From positions 1-64,000 of the forward strand of contig CAWBGB010000004.1 of NCBI GenBank assembly GCA_963788285.1: a stretch of DNA of 64,000 nucleotides, given 5' to 3'. The translations under genes were made by a program, and so were the position numbers. The notes beneath the pieces were generated by a model, which had not been told where the DNA came from, did no database searches, and worked only from the letters and a program-made list of their open reading frames with translations. Of this stretch, positions 49,547-58,620 are shown piece after piece (the first letter of the stretch is position 1; each line of letters begins with the position of its first letter). Source of the stretch: Alicyclobacillus_A sp963788285. GTDB taxonomy: Bacteria; Bacillota; Bacilli; Alicyclobacillales; Alicyclobacillaceae.

Positions 49547-51251
49547 ATCGTATCGGCCTAACCGGTACACGCCGCGCCATTTTTGGCGCTGGCTTTTTAG
49601 TTCTCGTATCGTTCTGATCCATCGTTGCCATTCTTGATTTCAGTACCGATTGACCAGATTTCACGCGATATTCCTTTGGTTGTTCACCGTTATTCCGTTG
49701 AACTGGTGGTGCGAATTCTTTTACTTTCTTTCGTATCGGCTTCTGGTTCTTCTCAGTGAAACTTTGATTTTCACTGACGAAGTTAGACATAACACCTTTG
49801 GTTACAGGCTTTGTAGACTTCTGATGTTTCGCCTCGGATTCCGGTCGACCCGTATTTGTCGTCCGCATCCGTCCAGCCATAGCACCTTGTGTAGCGGCTT
49901 GTACCCGTACTCCAGCGGTCCTATTTGCCTCTCTATTTCTGTATAACTCCACAGCTTTCCGAGCAAAGTTACGCGCTGGTGCGGTTCCTCGTTGGGTCTC
50001 GATTTTCGCCTTTTGAATCTGCTTACGCCAAGACCACTGATATTCTTTCGGCAGTCTTTGCGATAGCGAACGAATGAACCAACCACGGTAGATAATCGCC
50101 GCTACACAAATTGCACTGTTGACTAGAATCCCGTTCATCGTCGTTCCGTTGCTTGTCTTGTCCAAGGCGTTTGTCACGATGCTAAAGATCAACAACGTAA
50201 GCCCAAGATACGTGGCGTGAACGACCTTTGATACGAGAACCCCGACTAGCTGTTTAAGCGTTTTGGCGAAGTAGTTCCATCCGTAGTCCGGGACTATGGC
50301 AAGCGGGAACGTTACTGATAGCTTCAGCACCAAGAATAGGAACCCGAGCGTCAGCAGTAAAAGCAAGCAACTCATGAACCCAATAAACACGACAATCGGC
50401 AACATCAAGAAGAAAGACATCGATGCTTCTGCCAAACGAGAATTCGGGTCAGCAACCGCGTTAGCGTATGCTCCGGCACGAGGAATGCTCGTGTTGTACA
50501 GGATTGTAGCCAGATTGGTTCGGGCTTCTCCGTTGTTACTGAGCAACAGATTGACCCAGTTATCATTTTTCTTTATGGTTTTCGTTTGCCCGTTGTTATC
50601 CTGCCATTTCTGGCCTACTTCCTGCTTGCTCACGTTGTAATCTGACAGCTTCGAGCTTGCTTCACCGAATTCTCCTTGCTCCCACAGGGTTACAACGTAT
50701 TGGTCCCAAAGCGCAGAAAGCGTATTGTTGATGTTTGGGCTCACTTCTCCCGTTCCCGAGGCCGCTTGGCCTAGCTCTGACGATGTGTTGAGCATCCATC
50801 CTGCCATTGAATCATCAAATGCCGTGATCTGATTCATGGCTGGAGCGAAGTTTGTATAGAAGTACACTGCTGCTCCCGTTATCGCGACAAACATAACGAT
50901 AATTTGCGTTGCCGTGGCGTGGTGCGCTCGGATAAACCGATACAACACGAACGCCGTGACAATTACCACTACCACCGGAATCATCGGCACGAAAACCGAG
51001 TTATAACCCGAATGGAGCATGTTCCCGATTTCCTGCTCTATGGGATTCATCAGAGAACTAGGGTCTATAGCGAATTGCAGGAACGACAGAAAAGTGTTGA
51101 GACTCATCGTCCCTAGCTCAAAAACGAAGTTTGCGACATTGTTTGTTCCACCCGGCACTACCCCTGCCAACGGGTTCAGCGTCTTCCATGCAGAGGGCGG
51201 TATATAGTCCCACTGGTACGCAGAGGGAGGAAACTGGTTCCACTGAATCAT
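49545..51251 (-). CDS. VirB6/TrbL-like polytopic conjugation channel protein
   Basis: 568 residues. Membrane helices lie near YNSVFVPMIPVVVVIVTAFV, TATQIIVMFVAITGAAVYFY, a cluster around FFLMLPIVVFIGFMSCLLLL and LLTLGFLFLVLKLSVTFPLA, and AICVAAIIYRGWFIRSL. Then comes a long basic, disordered cytoplasmic tail (from KEYQWSWRKQIQKAKIET to the end). This is the layout of VirB6/TrbL-type inner channel proteins of Gram-positive conjugation systems (the CD1107/TcpH-like class). Its start overlaps the virB4 stop by four bases (51248-51251), so the two are translationally coupled. Confidence 0.82.
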   Translation of the reverse strand: MIQWNQFPPSAYQWDYIPPSAWKTLNPLAGVVPGGTNNVANFVFELGTMSLNTFLSFLQFAIDPSSLMNPIEQEIGNMLHSGYNSVFVPMIPVVVVIVTAFVLYRFIRAHHATATQIIVMFVAITGAAVYFYTNFAPAMNQITAFDDSMAGWMLNTSSELGQAASGTGEVSPNINNTLSALWDQYVVTLWEQGEFGEASSKLSDYNVSKQEVGQKWQDNNGQTKTIKKNDNWVNLLLSNNGEARTNLATILYNTSIPRAGAYANAVADPNSRLAEASMSFFLMLPIVVFIGFMSCLLLLLTLGFLFLVLKLSVTFPLAIVPDYGWNYFAKTLKQLVGVLVSKVVHATYLGLTLLIFSIVTNALDKTSNGTTMNGILVNSAICVAAIIYRGWFIRSLSQRLPKEYQWSWRKQIQKAKIETQRGTAPARNFARKAVELYRNREANRTAGVRVQAATQGAMAGRMRTTNTGRPESEAKHQKSTKPVTKGVMSNFVSENQSFTEKNQKPIRKKVKEFAPPVQRNNGEQPKEYRVKSGQSVLKSRMATMDQNDTRTKKPAPKMARRVPVRPIR

Positions 51252-53746
51252 TGAACCGCCACCTGCCTATGAATACGGTTTTGACCCGGAGTCGTGTTAA
51301 ATTCCGCTATCAAGGATACAGGCAGGATGTCAACTTGAATTTCACCGACTCTACCTAGTGGGTCTCGTACTATGCCGCGACCTTCTCCATACCCCGCGAA
51401 AATTTGATTCCAGTCCTCTTCTTCCGGTAGGTTCAGTATCTTCACGGCGTGTCCCACTTGGATGTGACTTTCCTGCTTAAAGAAGAACATCCAACCAAGA
51501 TTCGCCGTGATGTCGTCGTTCTCGTCACGCGGCAACAGAACATCGGGATTCTGAAGCCCTAGAATGAGAATCAAATTGAATGCCCGACCGAGAAGCTGAA
51601 CCTTGTTGATTAACGCTCTGCCCTCTGGAATCGCCCTGAGCATCCATGCTTCGTCAATGAGGAAGAATTTCAGGGTTTCTAGGTCTTTCTCCATGAGCTT
51701 TCTCAGCCCGATTTGCGTGGACAGATACAGAAGGGACACTGCGAATCGCTGGTTTTCACGCCATTGGTCTGGGTTTCTTTGAGTTTGGTCTGGAAACTCT
51801 AGTCCAAACAGATTTTGTACGACTAGTCGTGCATTCGATACGGAACGAGTGACTTCATCCTTTCCGAACACACAGGACTTAACCGGGTCTTCACGGTATT
51901 GCTCCAACATGCGGATAAACATATTTCCAAGTTCCTTCTCATCTTGGACATCGGATTGTTCAACTTGCTCATTCAAGCATTTTAGGAACGTATCCATGTC
52001 CCACGTGTCACCGCTGTACATCCGATTTAGTGCTGCACTTATCACGATAGACCCGTATGTGTCCTGTCGGCTGCTACTGATGTTGAACAGAATGGACAGC
52101 CAGCTTTGTGCGATAGTTCGACAATCGTGGGCGGTTTTCGCCAGTCGGAAAGGATTGAATTTCTCATCTATGTCCAACCAACAGGCTTCATCACGCCACT
52201 TGTGATACAAGCTGAAATACTCGTTTTCCTTCTGGTTCAGAACAAACCCTATACCTCTCCTAGCAAGGATGTTGTTTGAAATGAGTTTAGCCGTCATGGA
52301 TTTACCTGAACCAGATACGCCAACTAACGCGATAGAGCCCGTGTGGTTCAGCTCCATCATCGGCCTTTCCGGTGTCATGAACACCGGTTTCCCGCTACCG
52401 AGCAGGTGACCGAGTAACATACCATCCGGGTCTCCCAGTGCGCCAGTCCCCAAAGGAGCCGCGCAGGATAGCGCTCTTGGTTCGGCAGGCACGTCCCAAC
52501 TCGAATGAACGCCTCCAGCCATACAAGGGAAGAATGCTCTCCACAGTTCGATTGCATCACCCGGAGGATGTACGGGGGTTGCATAACCGTCCAAGAAGTT
52601 AATCAGAATTTCTTCGCGTTCGATTAGCGTTTCTTCGTTATCCGCGCCAACAGCCATAAACGCCTGAAATTCTACAAGTGGCATATGCTTTAGCTTCTGT
52701 TCCAGAATCGGCGCATCTTCAAGACCATCCTCTAGGTCTAGGCTTATTTCTCCGTCCTTCTCAAATTCTTCCCATTGGTCTATAGCGGCCTGTTTCTTTC
52801 GTCTCACGATATCTCGAGCTAAGTGTCCCGGTGTGACCTTGAAATGTACACATGCGTCAACGGGGAAGTCCAGCCTTTCCAGCGGGTGATAAAGCCACTC
52901 ATCTCCAAAGTCCTCGATGGACTCAGCAAAGTTCGAGAGCGCCATCACGGATTGATAGCTTACACGCTTGTTTCTATGAATTATCTGCACCCTATACAGG
53001 TCTTCCTTGACGTAGGCTGACGCGATATCAACCATCGTCGACTGGTAAGGACGCTTTGCTTTTCGACCTGGCCTCTTAGATGCCGCTGTCGCCAGTTTTT
53101 CAGGCATCCTACTTGGTGGTTCTTCGAGACCCCTGAAATATGGCTTTCGATGTAGCCATTCAATATCGGCAGGGCTCGCACGTTGCACAGAACCGCCAAT
53201 CGCAGCGTTTATCTTCGCGAACAGGTAACGGTCTGCAAGCGATGCTTTTTCGATAAGCGACTCCGGGATCTCTCGCCCCACACCAAGTAACCTATCTTTC
53301 AAGTATCCAATACTTCCGATTGCCTGTTTCGCCGTTTGGATAACGAAACTCTTGATGTGCTCGACATCTGACAGCGCTGTGTCAAGCCTAAAGCCGACAA
53401 TCGTTCGAAGTGGAAGAACGAGATACACTTCCCGGTCGTATGCCTGACGAAACTTCAACTCTTCGATTGCTGCGTCAACATGCGATTGCCATTCTTCGCT
53501 TTCCGATTTGGCACGCATCTGACGTTCCAACTGTTTGATGGATTTCTGCCGTGTCACACTGAGCAACATTCCTTGCCCGGTATACATACGCAGGAAGTTC
53601 TCGAACCGCTCTGATACCGACCATTTTTCGTTTTGTCCCCGATGTTCATATGGGAACTGTGGAAGTCGGTACACTCCCCAAACTTTGCCTCGAGAATCAA
53701 ATATTAAGTTCTCGTACCAGTGTATTGCAGGGAACAATTGAGTCAC
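51248..53746 (-). CDS. VirB4-family conjugation ATPase
   Basis: 833 residues. Walker A GSIALVGVSGSGKSMTAKLI lies at about residue 490 and Walker B TLKFFLIDEAWMLRAIPEGR near 720, followed by LILILGLQNPDVLLP (sensor-like). The N-terminal domain of about 300 residues is the usual VirB4/TraE region (RFENFLRMYTGQGMLLSVTR). It powers assembly of the transfer channel at the membrane. I placed the start at a GTG (53746): AGGGAGGTG lies six bases upstream, and that RBS is buried in a hairpin with the end of the preceding gene. The longer open frame from 53848 lacks an RBS. Confidence 0.92.
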   Translation of the reverse strand: MTQLFPAIHWYENLIFDSRGKVWGVYRLPQFPYEHRGQNEKWSVSERFENFLRMYTGQGMLLSVTRQKSIKQLERQMRAKSESEEWQSHVDAAIEELKFRQAYDREVYLVLPLRTIVGFRLDTALSDVEHIKSFVIQTAKQAIGSIGYLKDRLLGVGREIPESLIEKASLADRYLFAKINAAIGGSVQRASPADIEWLHRKPYFRGLEEPPSRMPEKLATAASKRPGRKAKRPYQSTMVDIASAYVKEDLYRVQIIHRNKRVSYQSVMALSNFAESIEDFGDEWLYHPLERLDFPVDACVHFKVTPGHLARDIVRRKKQAAIDQWEEFEKDGEISLDLEDGLEDAPILEQKLKHMPLVEFQAFMAVGADNEETLIEREEILINFLDGYATPVHPPGDAIELWRAFFPCMAGGVHSSWDVPAEPRALSCAAPLGTGALGDPDGMLLGHLLGSGKPVFMTPERPMMELNHTGSIALVGVSGSGKSMTAKLISNNILARRGIGFVLNQKENEYFSLYHKWRDEACWLDIDEKFNPFRLAKTAHDCRTIAQSWLSILFNISSSRQDTYGSIVISAALNRMYSGDTWDMDTFLKCLNEQVEQSDVQDEKELGNMFIRMLEQYREDPVKSCVFGKDEVTRSVSNARLVVQNLFGLEFPDQTQRNPDQWRENQRFAVSLLYLSTQIGLRKLMEKDLETLKFFLIDEAWMLRAIPEGRALINKVQLLGRAFNLILILGLQNPDVLLPRDENDDITANLGWMFFFKQESHIQVGHAVKILNLPEEEDWNQIFAGYGEGRGIVRDPLGRVGEIQVDILPVSLIAEFNTTPGQNRIHRQVAVQ

Positions 53747-53752
53747 TAAAAA

Positions 53753-53777
53753 CACCTCCCTCAACATTGGGGAGGTG
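53753..53777 (-). promoter_or_regulatory. hairpin masking the virB4 ribosome-binding site
   Basis: On the minus strand cacctccc and gggaggtg form an 8-bp stem around an 9-base loop. The 3' arm is the virB4 RBS, and the loop contains the TGA stop of the TcpE-like gene (53761-53763). A ribosome finishing that gene would open the stem, giving translational coupling. Confidence 0.7.
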
Positions 53778-54177
53778 TATGACGAGTAATGCATTTTGCT
53801 TTGATTGTCGCATTTATAGGCTTTTTTCGTATTCGAATGGGTGCCCATCCGTTTGTACCGTGCGGTCTCATGAAATACTTCACGACATCCCGAACAAAAA
53901 CATGGATTGGCTTTCCGTTTGCGTCAATCTTGTTAAAAAGGATAACTCCTCCCAACGCTAACCCTAAGATGGTAACAGGCTTCCACAATTGCCTACCCGT
54001 ACAGATGGCACATAGGCCGGAAATCACAGGCTGAAAGAAATATGCGGGGATTAAACAAATCAGGTATGCAATTATCCCATCTCTGGTGATTTTCCATCCA
54101 CGAGGTAATCTCCATTTACCGAAACTAGTTATGCCGGGGTTATGTTCAAACAGCTTTCTATATGTCCTGTTCGACAT
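53761..54177 (-). CDS. TcpE/PrgI-like conjugation membrane protein
   Basis: 138 residues with two membrane helices (GIIAYLICLIPAYFFQPVIS, VTILGLALGGVILFNKIDAN) between basic ends. RTYRKLFEHNPGITSFGKWR and LPRGWKITRDG at the N-terminus and NGKPIHVFVRDVVKYFMRPH after helix 2 fit TcpE-type proteins, which sit directly upstream of the VirB4 ATPase in ICEBs1 and pCW3 type systems. AGGGTG precedes the ATG. Its stop codon lies in the virB4 hairpin. Confidence 0.75.
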   Translation of the reverse strand: MSNRTYRKLFEHNPGITSFGKWRLPRGWKITRDGIIAYLICLIPAYFFQPVISGLCAICTGRQLWKPVTILGLALGGVILFNKIDANGKPIHVFVRDVVKYFMRPHGTNGWAPIRIRKKPINATIKAKCITRHTPPQC

Positions 54178-54186
54178 TACATCACC

Positions 54187-54537
54187 CTAGAGATGTGCGG
54201 CTAGTCCCGCAAACCAGTTAATGAGAGGCCCAATCTCCTTCACGTCGAACACCAGCACGCCCGCGAGACAAGCACTAATGAACATCTTAACCATCCTTGT
54301 TTGTTGTTGAAATATGAAGTGCGTCACAGCATAAAACGCCACGAACAACAATAACACAAACCCCAACTGTGGCATGACGTAGTCAAACATCCCGCTACCT
54401 GGTCCGCTACCGCTAAGACCTACAGACGGAACACCTGCTAACGGATTACTGTCGGCAAATGCAACGCCCACACTAAATCCTGTGGTTAAGAACATTGCGG
54501 CGATGCTTCTCAGAAATAGAACTGCTTTTTTCATCAT
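54187..54537 (-). CDS. small VirB2/TcpD-like membrane protein
   Basis: About 116 residues. A signal peptide (KKAVLFLRSIAAMFLTTGFS then VGVAFA|DS) is followed by a Gly/Ser-rich loop and two helices (YVMPQLGFVLLLFVAFYAVT and KMFISACLAGVLVFDV). This is the design of VirB2/TrbC pilin-like or TcpD-like subunits. GGGAGG lies five bases before the ATG at 54537. It is co-transcribed with the TcpE-like gene (nine-base gap). Confidence 0.65.
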   Translation of the reverse strand: MMKKAVLFLRSIAAMFLTTGFSVGVAFADSNPLAGVPSVGLSGSGPGSGMFDYVMPQLGFVLLLFVAFYAVTHFIFQQQTRMVKMFISACLAGVLVFDVKEIGPLINWFAGLAAHL

Positions 54538-54538
54538 A

Positions 54539-55126
54539 TTACCTCCCAAAAGTTATGGTTTTAATGACGTGCCAAGCGAAGGAATCAAGAACCGGCACGT
54601 GAAAGCGCAAATTCACTAACGCCCAAGAAATCCCGATAACAATGACAGCCAGATTGAAAATCCAACAAATAATCTCTTCACGAATTGAATTCACCGGAAT
54701 AGCCAAAGGTTCAGGTAACACACGCACCCAATACGGAAGTGGCCAAAACAACTGAACGCCTTCCGGGTTGAATAGGTCGATGAATGGATGGCTTGCATAC
54801 CCAATCACACACGCCCACGCGAGGCTATTCCACGGCACCCCTCCCGGTAAATCGAAGTACATGAAACGGACCAATAAGGCCCATACAACAACGACTGCAA
54901 GCAAGCTATGAGTGACAGTCCTATGCTTTAGGAATCTGGCGATGATGCCAACGAGTGGCACTCTGTGCGACACCGCGCTCTCAGGGTGGTCGATGTCTGG
55001 AACCGTGGCCGATAGACCAGACGCAACAATCAAAACCGGAGTCCACCAATGTACTGGAGCATGTGTTTCGACCAGTATCAGTTCCATTGCCAGCGCTCCC
55101 GTCATCGAGTGCGTGCGGTGGTTCAA
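54539..55126 (-). CDS. YdjM-like membrane-bound metal-dependent hydrolase
   Basis: 196 residues. NHRTHSMTGALAMELILVET carries the first metal-binding His residues, then ATVPDIDHPESAVSHRVPLV, and HRTVTHSLLAVVVVWALLVR with the next His pair. Four membrane helices follow, plus YASHPFIDLFNPEGVQLFWP. All fit the YdjM/LexA-regulated membrane hydrolase family. The start is a TTG (55126): AAGGAGGT lies six bases upstream, while the ATG upstream (55165) has no RBS. Its role in the element is unknown. Confidence 0.8.
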   Translation of the reverse strand: MNHRTHSMTGALAMELILVETHAPVHWWTPVLIVASGLSATVPDIDHPESAVSHRVPLVGIIARFLKHRTVTHSLLAVVVVWALLVRFMYFDLPGGVPWNSLAWACVIGYASHPFIDLFNPEGVQLFWPLPYWVRVLPEPLAIPVNSIREEIICWIFNLAVIVIGISWALVNLRFHVPVLDSFAWHVIKTITFGR

Positions 55127-55190
55127 CCTTGTACCTCCTTTCCCAATAAAAATCGCCTCTCGCATCAGCGGAGGCGTATGTCAAAAATCA

Positions 55191-55379
55191 TTAACTTACA
55201 GGTTCCCATGACGTAGGATCTTCTTTGTACGTGCATATGTCACACTTGAATCCGTCGTGTTCCTCTGTCGGATACCACCAATCTCCTTCCACGCCGCATT
55301 CGGTACAAACTTTTGTCCCTTCGTACATCTCCTTGCTTACCTCATACACGCTTGGCATTCCGTAGTCCACGAATTTCAT
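55191..55379 (-). CDS. small zinc-ribbon protein
   Basis: 62 residues with one Cys4 zinc ribbon: GTKVCTECGVEGDWWYPTEE then GFKCDICTYKEDP. AAGGAGAG lies nine bases before the ATG. It is an accessory gene of unknown function. Confidence 0.7.
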   Translation of the reverse strand: MKFVDYGMPSVYEVSKEMYEGTKVCTECGVEGDWWYPTEEHDGFKCDICTYKEDPTSWEPVS

Positions 55380-55399
55380 CAGTAACACTCTCCTTCGAT

Positions 55400-55788
55400 T
55401 TATTGTTTTTTCGCTTCGAACGTTTGTGTCGGTGTAGATGGAGCGCTGAAACTTCCAGTGATTTCGTTGCCTTTCAGCGTTCCGGCCCATATCGCTGTAC
55501 CGTATCCCGTAGCGGTAATCATGATCTGTCCATCCTTCGTGATGTCGCCTGTAACGGGGGGCGTATCGGATATATTTCCATCATCGATAGACCCGGAAAT
55601 CGAACCGTCATTTTGCTCACCAATGTCAACGTGTCGGTTTCGTCTAATTGTGAATAGGTAACTTTCCACGTTCCGCTAACGTTGGGAGGTTTTGAGAAAA
55701 ACCCAGATGCAATCAACCAACCAATCAATGCAGCAACAATTACGCCAGCAACGCCGACAAATAGCTTATTGCGAAGTAGCCACGTCAA
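55400..55788 (-). pseudogene. membrane-anchored beta-rich protein, one frameshift
   Basis: The start at 55788 gives a single helix anchor (LFVGVAGVIVAALIGWLIAS) and an outer domain NVSGTWKVTYSQLDETDTLT. A shift near 55615 moves to the frame NDGSISGSIDDGNISDTPPV then TGDITKDGQIMITATGYGTA, which ends at 55400. The GTW...GxIxG pattern resembles small lipocalin-like or excluded-surface proteins. Whole, it would have about 129 residues. Confidence 0.6.
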
Positions 55789-55951
55789 ATTTGTATCCCT
55801 CCAGATTCAATGTCGTTTGTACCAGCCGCACCTTTCGCATTGGAGCATTGCAGGAGGGACATGGGATTTTGCTTACCACCGTTCCTCTGCTTTCGACGGT
55901 GCGCCAATACCCGCATTTCTTGCAAAGGAAGTTCTCTATGTTCATGTACAT
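55766..55951 (-). CDS. small zinc-ribbon (FmdB-like) protein
   Basis: 61 residues: IENFLCKKCGYWRTVESRGT then PCPSCNAPMRKVRLVQTTLN, two CxxC knuckles. It overlaps the following gene by 23 bases. Function unknown. Confidence 0.65.
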   Translation of the reverse strand: MYMNIENFLCKKCGYWRTVESRGTVVSKIPCPSCNAPMRKVRLVQTTLNLEGYKFDVATSQ

Positions 55952-55966
55952 CGCCTCATAAATGCG

Positions 55967-56584
55967 TCATTGTACGGCAAGTTCAAGCTCAACGTTGAAG
56001 TCAAAGAGTGTCATTTGAACGCTGTCATCCAGCTTTTCTTTGGCTTGTTCTGCGTGCTTCTGGACAGTACTCTTGACAACATGCTTTTGTCTAAATAGTC
56101 CCGGCAGATAAACTCCTTCAGCATCATCGAACTCGTCAATCAGCGCGCAGTGAACGCCGTTGTCACGCATTCTGTTCAACTTGTCCTTCGCTCGTTTCGC
56201 GTATATTTGCGCGGTGCTTTTTGTAACGCCCATTTCATCAGCGATTTCCTGAAACGTCTTTCCTTCCATGAGCAAACGGATAACACGCGATTCTTGGTAC
56301 GACAGGCAACGCATATCGAGCGACAACGGAATCTCCGGTTCATCGTTTTGGTCCTCAAACATATCGTAAATGTCGTGGCTTACGGCGATGCTGGACAAAA
56401 TTTCGGGGTCAACAAGTACGGTCCGGGTATCTTCGTAATCATTCCCGGTCATTTGTCGGATGGCGTATGAGAGGCTTTCAATCATGCTGGCGTAGACTTT
56501 CTTTTGTGCGAAGTCCTTGCAGAGGTTCTTTTTCTTGCGGAGAACGACAATCTGTTCTTGGTACTCACGAATGAGGTCTTGCAT
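55967..56584 (-). CDS. sigma-70 region 4-like regulator
   Basis: 205 residues. The centre, LSYQESRVIRLLMEGKTFQE then IADEMGVTKSTAQIYAKRAK, is a region-4-type helix-turn-helix. The C-terminal 40 residues repeat part of the same pattern (RQKHVVKSTVQKHAEQAKEK). No region 2 is present, so it is more like the Xpf/YqaQ positive regulators of mobile elements than a full sigma factor. AGGAG lies eight bases before the ATG at 56584. Placed at the head of the transfer operon, it is a candidate activator. Confidence 0.7.
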   Translation of the reverse strand: MQDLIREYQEQIVVLRKKKNLCKDFAQKKVYASMIESLSYAIRQMTGNDYEDTRTVLVDPEILSSIAVSHDIYDMFEDQNDEPEIPLSLDMRCLSYQESRVIRLLMEGKTFQEIADEMGVTKSTAQIYAKRAKDKLNRMRDNGVHCALIDEFDDAEGVYLPGLFRQKHVVKSTVQKHAEQAKEKLDDSVQMTLFDFNVELELAVQ

Positions 56585-56735
56585 GTTCGTCACTCCTGTT
56601 CTTCGAGATCAGAACACGTGTGACACGCCCACCGCTGCGCGAGGCCGTCCTGTTCGGGCGTGACATACCGCTCGCATTTCGCATTTTCTGGCTGTCGCAG
56701 ACGTCCAGGTCGAAGCAAAACTCGTCGTTCAGGGA

Positions 56736-57026
56736 TCAAACAGGTCCTGCGGTGTTCCCCATTGGACGCGTGTGAACAGTCCCGCGTTCAGCTTCATCGC
56801 GAAGCCTCCGTTTCCCCTCAAGCTCAATTTGGATCGACCTGTTCTCCTGCGAGAGCCGGATACCTTCGACCGCTCTGAGCTCTGTCTGTTTGTCGAGTTG
56901 GGAGACGAGACATTGGAGTGTAACCTTGATGCTGCTCACATTTGACTTGTCGGGAATTTTGACACAGCATACATCCGCTGTTTCGGCTCCGGTTCCGTCA
57001 CATTCGCCTTGCGCTTCATCTCCCAT
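56736..57026 (-). CDS. hypothetical coiled-coil protein
   Basis: The frame starts ten bases after the DnaC-like stop and reads CCVKIPDKSNVSSIKVTLQC, LVSQLDKQTELRAVEGIRLS and QENRSIQIELEGKRRLRDEA, a helical, charged protein of about 96 residues. No strong RBS. Likely a real but unknown gene of the replication operon. Confidence 0.45.
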   Translation of the reverse strand: MGDEAQGECDGTGAETADVCCVKIPDKSNVSSIKVTLQCLVSQLDKQTELRAVEGIRLSQENRSIQIELEGKRRLRDEAERGTVHTRPMGNTAGPV

Positions 57027-57038
57027 CAACTCGCTACG

Positions 57039-57869
57039 CTATAGAAGCGCCTTACGACGCCAACTGTCGCCGACTATCCTGATTCCCTGGCACATCTCAA
57101 GAATGCGATCCACGATGGCGTCGCCCACGATCGTGTACTTCGCTCGAATTTGGGCAAGGCTCATATTCGTCGTGATGATAAGGGACCGATTGCGCTCGTA
57201 GCGCGTGTTGATGATTTCGTAAACCGTCTGCTCGACCCAATCGCTGACCCTCTCCTTGCCCAGGTCGTCGATAATCAGCAGGTCGCAACGCGTGAGCCGT
57301 CGCATCATGTCCATCTCGGACACCCTGTCGTCACCATAGGCACTGCGAACCTGAGCAAGCAGGTTCGTGACCGTGCCGAACACCACCGTATGCTCGTGGC
57401 TGATGAGTTCCATGGCGATGGCTGCCGCTAGATGGGTTTTGCCGGTTCCGACGGTTCCGGTCAACAGCAATCCTTTGCCCGCTTCCGGATCGAACCCTTC
57501 CGCATACGCCTTGGCTGTCGCAAAGGCCTCGGCATTGGCGGGCGTAACCTCAAACCGCTCGAATGTCCTAGTCCGCCAACGTTCGGGAAGCGCGCTTCGG
57601 CGGAAGAGCGCCTCGATGTGCGCTTTCTGCTGCCGCTCGTGTTCAAGACGCTCTTGTTCTTTGCGCTGGCGCCGTTGTTCCTCGCGCTTGCGAACGAATT
57701 CCGGGCAGTAACAGACGAGCGGGCCGAAAGGATATTCCGTTTCGCGGAGCTTGACTGTCGTGATGTGGTGCATGGGGCGACCGCAATATCGGCAATCAGC
57801 GGCCGAAGAATTTTGCTTCGATGCGAGCCCACTCATCATCCGGTTGAGTGCTTGACCGATGTTTTCCAC
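57039..57869 (-). CDS. DnaC/IstB-like ATPase (helicase loader type)
   Basis: 276 residues. A Cys4 zinc finger at the N-terminus (CRYCGRPMHHI ... CYCPEF), a charged linker, then the AAA+ core: GKGLLLTGTVGTGKTHLAAA (Walker A), DLLIIDDLGKERVSDWVEQT (Walker B), RSLIITTNMSLAQI (sensor 1) and RILEMCQGIRIVGDSWR (box VIII/arginine). It loads the host helicase at the element's origin. GTG start at 57869 with AAGGAG. It overlaps the DnaD-like gene by 74 bases. Confidence 0.9.
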   Translation of the reverse strand: MENIGQALNRMMSGLASKQNSSAADCRYCGRPMHHITTVKLRETEYPFGPLVCYCPEFVRKREEQRRQRKEQERLEHERQQKAHIEALFRRSALPERWRTRTFERFEVTPANAEAFATAKAYAEGFDPEAGKGLLLTGTVGTGKTHLAAAIAMELISHEHTVVFGTVTNLLAQVRSAYGDDRVSEMDMMRRLTRCDLLIIDDLGKERVSDWVEQTVYEIINTRYERNRSLIITTNMSLAQIRAKYTIVGDAIVDRILEMCQGIRIVGDSWRRKALL

Positions 57870-58620
57870 CTTGTACCACTCCTTTCGCGTCCTTCAACTC
57901 CGGCCCGTTCGATGCTTTGGCATCAATCTGCATAAGGTGCGCCTTGCCATTTTTTCCTCCACGGCCTTCCATCCGCCAGTTTGAGAGTGTGCTGCGGAGG
58001 TATGAGAGCTTGCGGACGTTTTGCACCGCGGCCTGCTTGATCGCATCAAGAATCCAATCCGCGGAGTATTCATCCAACAATGAGACAAGTTCCTTGGTCA
58101 CCATACTCGTAACAGCGCCGATCTCGGATTCATAGACTTGCGAGACCAACGCAAGCGCCTTAGACGATGATGGTGATTTTCTGTCTTGTTTAGTTTCGTT
58201 TTGTTTATGTTTAACTAATGTGCTACCAGAACGCTGCTGCTGTGACTCCTCAAACGCTCCTGCTATGCCTACCACTGCGTCAACCGGTCTGTCCACTGCT
58301 ATGTCTCCTCCCGTGACTACTTGTGTGCCTACTTTTTGACATTCAAATCTGACCATCCGATACTTCCCGACGCGATTCGAACGACCTTTCTGGTATTCGA
58401 TCAGGCCTTTCTGTACGAGTTGATTCCGTGCTTTATCAAGGCCCTGCCGCGAAAGACCGGTCATGAGTTGCAGCGTCTGATTGGTCGCAGTAAACCAGTC
58501 AACCCAACCGGTAGCGTTGTTTATGCTCATGAGCGAGTACCATAAAGCAACTTGACCTGTTGACGGACCGTTTAGCATTGACCAATCCCGGAACGCGTTC
58601 AACTCTCTAAAGAAGTTCAT
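57796..58620 (-). CDS. DnaD-domain replication protein
   Basis: 274 residues. The N-terminal winged helix (STGQVALWYSLMSINNATGW, QTLQLMTGLSRQGLDKARNQ, LVQKGLIEYQKGRSNRVGKY) and a C-terminal DnaD-type helical domain (YESEIGAVTSMVTKELVSLL, DAIKQAAVQNVRKLSYLRST) are joined by a disordered Gln/Ser-rich linker. It acts with the DnaC-like protein to start replication of the element. RBS GGAAGTGA. The pair DnaD-DnaC is standard in firmicute phages and conjugative elements. Confidence 0.88.
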   Translation of the reverse strand: MNFFRELNAFRDWSMLNGPSTGQVALWYSLMSINNATGWVDWFTATNQTLQLMTGLSRQGLDKARNQLVQKGLIEYQKGRSNRVGKYRMVRFECQKVGTQVVTGGDIAVDRPVDAVVGIAGAFEESQQQRSGSTLVKHKQNETKQDRKSPSSSKALALVSQVYESEIGAVTSMVTKELVSLLDEYSADWILDAIKQAAVQNVRKLSYLRSTLSNWRMEGRGGKNGKAHLMQIDAKASNGPELKDAKGVVQGGKHRSSTQPDDEWARIEAKFFGR

